DNA of 64,000 bases from Luteimonas viscosa (GTDB lineage: Bacteria > Pseudomonadota > Gammaproteobacteria > Xanthomonadales > Xanthomonadaceae). The position numbers and the translations under genes are program-made. Position 1 is the first letter of the stretch; every line of letters begins with the position of its first letter. The stretch covers positions 1,529,248 to 1,593,247 of the forward strand of contig NZ_VTFT01000001.1 in NCBI RefSeq assembly GCF_008244685.1. Reading direction: 5' to 3'. This document shows positions 57,363-64,000 of this stretch, piece by piece. The notes below the pieces were generated by a model that made no database searches, was not told where the DNA came from, and was given only the letters and a program-made list of their open reading frames with translations.

Positions 57363-58994
57363 TCAGGCGGGGCGCGGGCCGCGCCGCAGGTCGCGCAGGA
57401 TTTCGCGCGCCGCGTTGCGTCCGGGCAGGCCGGTGACCCCGCCACCCGGATGCGTGCCGGAGCCGCACAGGTACAACCCCGGCAGCGCACCCCGGTAGTC
57501 GCCCTGCCCCAGCAACGGCCGCGCACTGAACATCTGGTCGGGGCCGAGCGCGCCGTGGAAGATGTCGCCGCCCACCAGTCCGAACTCGCGTTCCAGGTCC
57601 AGCGGCGAGAGCGCGCGGTAGCCGAGCACGCTGCGCGCGAAGTTCGGCGCATGCGCGTCGACGGTGTCGATCATCAGCCTCGCCACGGCGTCGCGGTGCG
57701 CGTCCCAGCCACCGTCGGGCTCGCCGCTGTCGGCCAACTCCGGGCTCACGTGCTGGCAGAACAGGCTGGCCACGTGCTGCCCGGGCGGCGCCAGGGTGTC
57801 GTCCAGCGTCGAGGAGATCACCAGCTCCACGATCGGCGCGCGTGCCCAGCCGGGGTTGTGCGCCTTCGACTTGGCATCGAAGTAGGCGTTCTCGAAGTAC
57901 TGCAGCGACGGGCCGATCAGGATGCCGCTCTGGTGGTGCGGCTGCAGCTGCGTGCCGGGCGCGGCGCTGAAGTCCGGCAGTTCCGACAGCGCCACGTTCA
58001 TGCGGAACGTGCCCGAACCGCAGCGATAGCGCGCGATCCGCTGCGCGGTATCGTCGTCCAGGTGTTCGCGCGCCACGAGCCTGGTGTACAGCAGCTTCGG
58101 GTTGAGGTTGGAGACGATGGTCTTCGCGTGCAGCTCGCGACCGTCGGCCAGCACCACCCCGACCGCGCGCCCCCCGCGCACCAGCACGCGTTCGACCGCC
58201 GCGTCGCTGTGCACCCGCACGCCGCGCGCGATGCACTCCTTCGCGATCGCCTGGGTGATCGCGCCCATTCCTCCGATCGCGTGACCCCAGACGCCGGTCT
58301 TGCCGTTGACCTCGCCGAACACGTGGTGCAGCAGCACGTAGGCGCTGCCGGGCGTGTAGGGACTGGCGAAATTGCCGACCACCGAATCCCAGCCGAGCGC
58401 GGCCTTGAGCGGTTCGGATTCGAACCAGTGGTCGAGCAGTTCGCCGGCGGATTTGGTGAACAGGTCGAGCAGGTCGCGGCGGCCGCGCAGGTCGAGCTGC
58501 CTGAGGCGCTTCGCCGTGTCCCACGAGGCCAGCCAGTCGGCCAGCGACAGCCGTTCGCCGAGGTTGGGCGGCGTGCGCTGCATCAGTTCGCGCAGCACCA
58601 CCACCACGCGGTCGAGCATCGCGTTGTAGGCGACCAGCCGTTCGCCATCGCGTGGCGACCAGGCCTGCAGCGACTCTGCCGTGTGCGCGCCGCCGAGCCG
58701 GAATGCGCGCCCGTCCGGCAGCGGCAGGAAGTTCGCGTACGGCCGCTCGACCACGCGCAGGCCGTGCTCGGCCAGGCGCAGGTCGGCGATCACCTTCGGG
58801 TTGAGCAGGCTGACGGTGTAGCTCGCGGTGGAATTGCGGAAGCCGGGATGGAACTCCTCGGTCACCGCCGCCCCCCCGACCACGCCGCGACGCTCGAGCA
58901 CGGTCACCTTCAACCCGGCGCCGGCCAGGTAGGCGGCGCAGACCAGGCCGTTGTGGCCGCCGCCGATGATCAGGACATCGTGCTCCTCGCGCAT
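57363..58994 (-). CDS. FAD-dependent oxidoreductase, phytoene-desaturase/PYROXD2-like
   Basis: The 543-residue flavoprotein has an N-terminal dinucleotide-binding motif (VLIIGGGHNGLVCAAYLAGAG) with the family extension KVTVLERRGVVGGAAVTEEF. A long middle region and the C-terminal FAD-binding LYLCGSGTHPGGGVTGLPGRNAA follow. The HPGGGVTG form, together with the FHPGFRNSTASY segment, points to the PYROXD2-like branch rather than to carotenoid desaturases; no crt genes are nearby. The substrate is unknown. Confidence 0.9.
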   Translation of the reverse strand: MREEHDVLIIGGGHNGLVCAAYLAGAGLKVTVLERRGVVGGAAVTEEFHPGFRNSTASYTVSLLNPKVIADLRLAEHGLRVVERPYANFLPLPDGRAFRLGGAHTAESLQAWSPRDGERLVAYNAMLDRVVVVLRELMQRTPPNLGERLSLADWLASWDTAKRLRQLDLRGRRDLLDLFTKSAGELLDHWFESEPLKAALGWDSVVGNFASPYTPGSAYVLLHHVFGEVNGKTGVWGHAIGGMGAITQAIAKECIARGVRVHSDAAVERVLVRGGRAVGVVLADGRELHAKTIVSNLNPKLLYTRLVAREHLDDDTAQRIARYRCGSGTFRMNVALSELPDFSAAPGTQLQPHHQSGILIGPSLQYFENAYFDAKSKAHNPGWARAPIVELVISSTLDDTLAPPGQHVASLFCQHVSPELADSGEPDGGWDAHRDAVARLMIDTVDAHAPNFARSVLGYRALSPLDLEREFGLVGGDIFHGALGPDQMFSARPLLGQGDYRGALPGLYLCGSGTHPGGGVTGLPGRNAAREILRDLRRGPRPA

Positions 58995-59034
58995 CTGTCA
59001 GGGCTTCCCGTGCGTGGCCATGCCGCGTCCCGGC

Positions 59035-59064
59035 ATTGTAGGAGCGCCTCCAGGCGCGATGGCC
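59035..59064. repeat. REP-like palindrome
   Basis: GTAGGAGCGCCTCCAGGCGC followed by GATGGCC is a variant of the GTAGGAGCGGCTTCAGCCGC repeat of pseudomonads and xanthomonads (recalled). A second, weaker copy (GCAGGAGCGCGCCCGCAGCC) follows at about 59086. Confidence 0.6.
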
Positions 59065-59109
59065 CGCCGCATCGTTTCCCGGGGTGCAGGAGCGCGCCCG
59101 CAGCCGCGG

Positions 59110-60225
59110 CTACGGCGCCGGCAGCAGCCGCTCCACCGCATCGGCCAGGCGCGCCGCGGCATCGGGACGCCCCAGCGCCGCCGCGGCGCGCGCGGCCTCG
59201 GGCAGCCGCGTCGGCGAGTCGAACGCCTCTCGTAGTACGCGCGCCAGCGATTCCGGGGTGAGCTCGGCCTCGGGGAGGTGCCAGCCCACGCCCGCCTGCG
59301 CGAGGGTCTGCGCGTTGCGGCGCTGCTCCTCGCGCGCGCCGCCGTGCGGCAGCGGCACGAAGATCGCGGGGCGACCGATGGTCAGCAGGTCCGCCGCGGT
59401 GGTCGCGCCGGCGCGGGTCACCACCAGGTGCGCCTCGCGCAGGCGTTCGCCCATGTCGTCGAAGAAGGGACGCACGACGGCGTCGATGCAGGCATCGCGC
59501 AACTGCGCCACCAGCGCATCGGCATCCTCGCCGCGGTACTGCAGCGACAGGTGCAGGCGATGGCGCAGCGGCTCGGGCAGCAGCGCCAGCGCGGGCGGCA
59601 CCACCCGGCCGAACACCGCCGCGCTCTGGCTGCCGCCCACCACCAGCAGCCGCAGCGGGCCGTGCGCGTCGAACGCCGGGTAGTCGCCGCGCGCCTCGAG
59701 GATCGCGCGCCGCACCGGATTGCCGGTCTCGACGATCTTCGCGGCGTCGATGCCCTCTGCTCCGGCGACCACCGGGAAGGAGGTCGCCAGCCCGTTGGCG
59801 AAGCGCAGCAGCTGCGCGTTGGCCTTGCTCAGCCGCGTCGCCTGTTCGTGCAGCAACAGCGGCAGTCCGAGGCTCTTCGCCGCCAGCGCGGGCGCGAAGC
59901 TGGGGTAGCCGCCGAAACCGACCACCAGCGCGACGCCCCGCCGCTTCAGGTCGCGCCGCGACGCCAGCAGGCCGTGCAGGATCGTCAGCGCCGCCCTGGC
60001 CTTGGCCACGACGCCGCCTTCGAGCGAACTCGCCGGCAGCACCACGTGTTCGATGCCCGCGAGCGCCTGTGCGTACTGCGCGCCGCGGCGCTCGGTGTGG
60101 ATCGCGACATCGAACCCACGCGCGAGCAGTTCGCGCGCCAGCGCCTCGGCCGGGAACAGGTGGCCGCCGGTGCCGCCGGCGGCGAGGACGATGCTGGCGC
60201 GGCGGGAAGGAAGAAGCGACGACAT
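59110..60225 (-). CDS. murG: MurG-type UDP-GlcNAc:undecaprenyl-PP-MurNAc-pentapeptide glycosyltransferase
   Basis: The 371-residue GT-B enzyme has the MurG N-terminal loop LAAGGTGGHLFPAEALA (residues about 14-30). LVVGFGGYPSFAPALAAKSL and HEQATRLSKANAQLLRFAN follow, and the C-terminal donor site reads VGGSQSAAVFGRVVP, VVTRAGATTAADL and VPLPHGGAREEQRRNA. MurG makes lipid II at the inner face of the membrane. The acceptor-side motif HEQ-A-T-R-L-S-K-A-N and GFGGYPS look more like the alphaproteobacterial form than the enterobacterial one. No mur, fts or ddl genes surround it. It may be a second MurG or a relative with another acceptor. ATG 60225 is the first ATG before the conserved start. Confidence 0.85.
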   Translation of the reverse strand: MSSLLPSRRASIVLAAGGTGGHLFPAEALARELLARGFDVAIHTERRGAQYAQALAGIEHVVLPASSLEGGVVAKARAALTILHGLLASRRDLKRRGVALVVGFGGYPSFAPALAAKSLGLPLLLHEQATRLSKANAQLLRFANGLATSFPVVAGAEGIDAAKIVETGNPVRRAILEARGDYPAFDAHGPLRLLVVGGSQSAAVFGRVVPPALALLPEPLRHRLHLSLQYRGEDADALVAQLRDACIDAVVRPFFDDMGERLREAHLVVTRAGATTAADLLTIGRPAIFVPLPHGGAREEQRRNAQTLAQAGVGWHLPEAELTPESLARVLREAFDSPTRLPEAARAAAALGRPDAAARLADAVERLLPAP

Positions 60226-60598
60226 CGCGCGGGGAAGTATCCGGCAGGACGGCGGCGCACTATAGAACGTCGCCGCGCGGCCCGCAGGCAGTGCGGCGCT
60301 GCCACCGGCGCATCGCGCATGCGCCCGATGGGGCAATGCGCGCGAACCCGTCGGTCACGCGCAAGGCAACCGCATCCCCGGCCACATGGCGGTCGCAAAC
60401 CGGGCACGCCCGGCCGTGGTGCGATTGCGCGGTGTGCGGCGCCTGTCCGCAGCGCATGACTTTCGTCATGGGGCGCTCCGGACGCTGCCTGTACCATACG
60501 GCTGCCAGATGCCGTGCCGCCGCCGGCCAGCCCCCGCCCACCCCGCCGAAGCGCCCCCTTCGCCCGACCGCGCCGCGGCCGGCCGCTTCGCTTGCACC
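60226..60598. other. Upstream region of the RND efflux operon
   Basis: No gene is supported. The region contains the palindrome at 60455-60470. A TACCAT at 60491-60496 could be the -10 of the efflux promoter, with the palindrome overlapping or just upstream of its -35. Confidence 0.5.
60455..60470. promoter_or_regulatory. Candidate operator CATGACTTTCGTCATG
   Basis: The inner ATGAC...GTCAT is a perfect palindrome around TTTC. It lies about 130-145 bases before the efflux adaptor start. One base differs from the copy at 27107-27122. Identity of the regulator is unknown. Confidence 0.55.
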
Positions 60599-61816
60599 AT
60601 GGATGCCCGGATGAACCGCACAGGCCTCGTCAAACCCGCCCTGATCGTCGTGGCCGCGCTCTTCGCGGGCGTGCTGCTGTGGCAGGGCGTCGGCAACCGC
60701 GGCGACGAGGCCGAAACCCGAAGCGGCCGCGGATGGGGGCCGGACGGCGAGCGGCCGCCAACGCCGGTGCGGGTGGCGACCGCGACGCGCGAAGCGCTGG
60801 CAGTGGAACTCAAGGCGCTGGGCACGGTGACGCCGCTGAAGTCGGTGACGGTGCGTCCGCGCGTGGACGGCGAGCTGCGCCGGGTGGTGTTCGAGGAAGG
60901 CCAGCAGGTGGACGCCGGCGACCTGCTGGCCGAGATCGACCCTGCCCCGTTCCGCATCCAGCTGGCGCAGGCGCAGGGCCAGCAGAAGCAGAACCTGGCC
61001 GAACTCGAGAACGTGCGCATCCAGCTGCAGCGCTACCGGGACCTGTCCGAAGGCTCGTACGTGTCGGCGCAGGACGTGGCCAACCTGCAGGCGCAGGTTC
61101 GCCAGCTGGAGGGACGCCGCGAGATCGACCAGGCCTCGGTCGACGAGGCACGGCTGCAGCTGCAGTACACCCGCATCGTCGCGCCGGTCGGCGGACGCGT
61201 CGGCCTGCGCATGGTCGATGCCGGCAACCTGGTCGCCAGCGGCGACGAGGACGGCATCGCCAGCATCGCGCAGACGCGGCCGATCAGCGTGCTGTTCTCG
61301 CTGCCGGAGAACGTGCTGGCCTCGGTGATCGAGGCGATGCGCGGCGATTCCGCGCTGCCGGTGGAAGCCTGGGACCGCGAGGAGCGCAACGTGCTGGCCA
61401 CCGGCACGCTGTCGAGCGTCGACAACCGGATCGACACCGAGACCGGCACGCTGCGCCTGCGCGCGCTGTTCGCGAACGACGACGACGGCCTGTTCCCCAA
61501 CCAGTTCGTCAACGTGCGCCTGCAGCTGGGCGACGACGAAGCGCTGGTGATCCCCGATGCCGCGGTCCAGTTCGGCGGCGACGGCACCTACGTCTACGTG
61601 GTCAACGACGACAACACCGCCGCGGTGCGGCCGGTGGTGCTCGGTGCCGGCAGCGGCGGCCGGGTCGCGGTGCTCGACGGCATCGCGGCGGGCGATCGCG
61701 TGGTGCTCGAGGGCATCGACCGGCTGCGCGAAGGCGCCGAGGTCGAGGTCGTTCAGACGGACGACGTTGAAGCCGCGCCACCCCCGCCCGCCCAGGACGA
61801 CGGGCCGGCCACGTGA
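60599..61816 (+). CDS. RND efflux periplasmic adaptor (MdtA-like)
   Basis: The 405-residue membrane-fusion protein has an N-terminal anchor helix ([16 protein letters not shown]). The lipoyl/hairpin halves are [20 protein letters not shown] and [20 protein letters not shown], with a long coiled coil between them (residues about 110-170). Beta-barrel and membrane-proximal domains follow ([20 protein letters not shown]). It joins the inner-membrane pump to an outer-membrane channel. ATG 60599 precedes the anchor; ATG 60611 is also possible. The stop overlaps the GTG start of the pump gene (GTGA). The C-terminus is acidic and Pro-rich. Confidence 0.94.
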   Translation: MDARMNRTGLVKPALIVVAALFAGVLLWQGVGNRGDEAETRSGRGWGPDGERPPTPVRVATATREALAVELKALGTVTPLKSVTVRPRVDGELRRVVFEEGQQVDAGDLLAEIDPAPFRIQLAQAQGQQKQNLAELENVRIQLQRYRDLSEGSYVSAQDVANLQAQVRQLEGRREIDQASVDEARLQLQYTRIVAPVGGRVGLRMVDAGNLVASGDEDGIASIAQTRPISVLFSLPENVLASVIEAMRGDSALPVEAWDREERNVLATGTLSSVDNRIDTETGTLRLRALFANDDDGLFPNQFVNVRLQLGDDEALVIPDAAVQFGGDGTYVYVVNDDNTAAVRPVVLGAGSGGRVAVLDGIAAGDRVVLEGIDRLREGAEVEVVQTDDVEAAPPPPAQDDGPAT

Positions 61817-64000
61817 ATCTCTCGCGCCCGTTCATCCTGCGGCCGGTGGCGACCACGCTGCTGATGCTGGCGCTGCTGCTCTCGGGCCTGTTCGCCTATC
61901 GCCTGCTGCCGGTCGCGGCGCTGCCGCAGGTCGACTATCCGACGATCCAGGTGCTGACGCTCTACCCCGGCGCCAGTCCCACCGTCACCACCAGCGCGGT
62001 GACCGCGCCACTGGAGCGCCGGCTCGGGCAGATCCCCGGGCTCAACCAGATGTCGTCGACCAGTTCCGGCGGCGCCTCTGTGATCACCCTGCAGTTCGCG
62101 CTCGAGATCGACCTGGGGGTGGCCGAGCAGGAGGTACAGGCCGCGATCAACGCCGCCGGCAGCTTCCTGCCCGACGACCTGCCGATGCCGCCGGTGTACC
62201 GCAAGGTCAATCCGGCCGACACCCCGATCCTGACCCTCGCCATCACGTCCTCGACGATGGCGCTGCCGGAGGTCTACGACCTGGTCGACACGCGCATGGC
62301 GCAGCGGCTGTCGCAGCTGCCGGGCGTGGGCCTGGTGAGCATCGCCGGCGGCCAGCGTCCCGCGGTGCGGATCCAGGTCAATCCATCGGCGCTGGCGTCG
62401 GCGGGCGTGGGCATGGCCGACATCCGCGCGGCGATCGCCGCGGCCAACGTCAACATGCCCAAGGGCAGCTTCGACGGCCCGACCCGCGCGATCATGCTCG
62501 ACGCCAACGACCAGATGCGTTCGGCCGATGAGTACCGGCGACTGGTGGTGAGCTGGCGCGAGGGTGCGCCGCTGCGGCTGGGCGATGTCGCCACCATCAG
62601 CGAGGGCGCCGAGAACCGGCAGCTCGCGGCCTGGTCGGGCGAGATGCCCGCGATCCTGCTCAACATCCAGCGCCAGCCCGGCGCGAACGTGATCGAGGTG
62701 GTCGACGGCATCCACGAACTGCTGCCGCAGCTGCGTGCGTCGATGCCGGCCGCGGTCGACGTGGCCGTGCTCAGCGATCGGACCGAATCGATCCGCGCCT
62801 CGATCCGCGGCGTGCAGCACGAGCTGCTGCTGGCGATCGGGCTGGTGGTGCTGGTGACCTTCGTGTTCCTGCGCACGATTCCGGCCACCATCATCCCGAG
62901 CCTCGCGGTACCGCTGTCGCTGGTCGCGACCTTCGGCTTCATGCTGCTGGCCGGGTTCTCGCTCAACAACCTCACGCTGATGGCGCTGACCGTCGCCACC
63001 GGCTTCGTGGTCGACGATGCGATCGTGATGCTGGAGAACGTCGCCCGGCACCTGGAAGAGGGCAAGTCGCGGATGCAGGCCGCGTTCGACGGCGCGCGCC
63101 AGATCGGCTTCACCCTGATCTCGCTGACGGTCTCGCTGATCGCGGTGCTGATCCCGCTGCTGTTCATGGGCGACGTGGTGGGGCGGCTGTTCCACGAATT
63201 CGCGATCACGCTCGCGGTCGCGATCGGCATCTCGCTGGTGGTCTCGCTGACGCTCACGCCGATGCTGTGCGCCCGGTTCCTCAAGGCCGGCCGCGACCAC
63301 GGCATTGCCGACCACGCGAGCGGCGATGCCCAGGCCGCCGGCTCCGAGGGCGACATGTTCGATCGTGTGGTCGCGCGCTACGACCGCGCCCTGCACTGGA
63401 CCCTGGCGCGGCAGCCGCTGATGCTCGGGGTCACCGTGGCCACGCTGGCGCTCACGGTCGCGCTGTACCTCGCGGTGCCGAAGGGGTTCTTCCCGTCGCA
63501 GGATGCGGGCCTGATCCAGGGGATCAGCGAGGCGCCCGCGTCGATCTCGTTCCAGGCGATGGCGCAGCGGCAGCAGGCGCTGGCGACGGCGATCCTCGAG
63601 GACCCGGACGTGGCGACGCTGTCCTCGTTCATCGGCGTCGACGGCAGCAACCCCACGCTCAATACCGGCCGCTTCCTGATCGAGCTCGAGCCGCATGCCG
63701 ACCGCGACGCCGGCGCGCACGCGATCATCGAGAGGTTGCAGGAGCGCGTCGCGCAGGTGCCCGGCATCGCCCTGTTCCTGCAACCGGTGCAGGAGCTGTC
63801 GATCGAGGACCGCGTCAGCCGCGGCCAGTACCAGTTCGCGCTGACCAGCCCCGACCACGCCGCGCTGGCGCAGTGGACGCCACGGATGACCGGACACCTG
63901 CGCGACACCGGCGCGTTCGCCGACGTCTCCAGCGACCTGCAGAACGAAGGGCTGCAGGCCTGGGTCGACATCGACCGCGATGCCGCCGCGCGCCTGGGCA
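61813..64000 (+). CDS. RND efflux pump inner-membrane transporter (MdtB-like), 5' part
   Basis: 729 codons are visible; the gene runs off the right edge. GTG 61813 overlaps the adaptor stop by four bases. The start [20 protein letters not shown] and the following [20 protein letters not shown] are typical of MdtB/MdtC and related RND pumps. [16 protein letters not shown], the TM4 region with [21 protein letters not shown] (the proton-relay Asp pair) and [20 protein letters not shown] support the assignment. The pump exports drugs or other amphiphiles with proton motive force. A second pump subunit or an outer-membrane channel may follow outside the window. Confidence 0.95.
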   Translation, partial: MNLSRPFILRPVATTLLMLALLLSGLFAYRLLPVAALPQVDYPTIQVLTLYPGASPTVTTSAVTAPLERRLGQIPGLNQMSSTSSGGASVITLQFALEIDLGVAEQEVQAAINAAGSFLPDDLPMPPVYRKVNPADTPILTLAITSSTMALPEVYDLVDTRMAQRLSQLPGVGLVSIAGGQRPAVRIQVNPSALASAGVGMADIRAAIAAANVNMPKGSFDGPTRAIMLDANDQMRSADEYRRLVVSWREGAPLRLGDVATISEGAENRQLAAWSGEMPAILLNIQRQPGANVIEVVDGIHELLPQLRASMPAAVDVAVLSDRTESIRASIRGVQHELLLAIGLVVLVTFVFLRTIPATIIPSLAVPLSLVATFGFMLLAGFSLNNLTLMALTVATGFVVDDAIVMLENVARHLEEGKSRMQAAFDGARQIGFTLISLTVSLIAVLIPLLFMGDVVGRLFHEFAITLAVAIGISLVVSLTLTPMLCARFLKAGRDHGIADHASGDAQAAGSEGDMFDRVVARYDRALHWTLARQPLMLGVTVATLALTVALYLAVPKGFFPSQDAGLIQGISEAPASISFQAMAQRQQALATAILEDPDVATLSSFIGVDGSNPTLNTGRFLIELEPHADRDAGAHAIIERLQERVAQVPGIALFLQPVQELSIEDRVSRGQYQFALTSPDHAALAQWTPRMTGHLRDTGAFADVSSDLQNEGLQAWVDIDRDAAARLG

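Overview
The window is about 70% GC, densely coded on both strands, and carries no phage, insertion sequence, rRNA or CRISPR array that I can see. Gene content and order point to a gammaproteobacterium of the Xanthomonadaceae (Lysobacter/Luteimonas-like). The supporting signs are an algR-hemC pair, a thrABC operon, a ygfB-pepP ... zapA-ssrS-fau neighbourhood, TonB-dependent receptors, paralogous two-component kinases and REP-type intergenic palindromes. The family-level placement is inference; the genus was not tested.

Layout. 1-5.5 kb: end of transaldolase, type II NADH dehydrogenase, a ZIP metal transporter, a DUF2306 membrane protein, a membrane-anchored AraC regulator and the heat-shock sigma factor rpoH. 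5.8-17.2 kb: a leftward three-gene surface operon. It encodes a 2031-residue repeat protein with OmpA-type domains, a 1221-residue outer-membrane beta-barrel protein and a 550-residue secreted GEVED/DUF11 protein. 17.5-23.2 kb: two paralogous membrane histidine kinases enclose one OmpR-type response regulator and a TPR protein with a degenerate GGDEF domain. 23.4-30.9 kb: TonB-dependent receptor, AraC regulator, CadC-like regulator with a propeller domain, a small secreted protein and a DUF4136 lipoprotein. 31.3-38.8 kb: thiC under a TPP riboswitch, then thrABC preceded by a Thr/Ile-rich leader peptide and mutually exclusive hairpins that look like an attenuator.

39-46.1 kb: ygfB-pepP (leftward), a PAS-GGDEF-EAL protein, a short coiled-coil protein, zapA, 6S RNA, fau, an EVE-domain protein and rpiA. 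46.3-51.5 kb: small membrane protein, patatin-like lipase, WYL regulator, SLC13-type permease and a putative outer-membrane protein. 51.6-57 kb: hemC, algR, a carboxylesterase and glnE, all leftward. 57.1-64 kb: a possible small RNA, a PYROXD2-type oxidoreductase, a MurG-type glycosyltransferase and an RND efflux operon cut by the right edge.

The most novel-looking unit is the 5.8-17.2 kb surface operon. It has near-identical 124-residue, cysteine-rich repeats, a large barrel and a secreted partner, translated as an operon behind a structured leader. Regulatory RNA is abundant: TPP riboswitch, thr attenuator, 6S RNA, the surface-operon leader and one sRNA candidate. A 16-bp palindrome recurs in front of the AraC gene and the RND operon.
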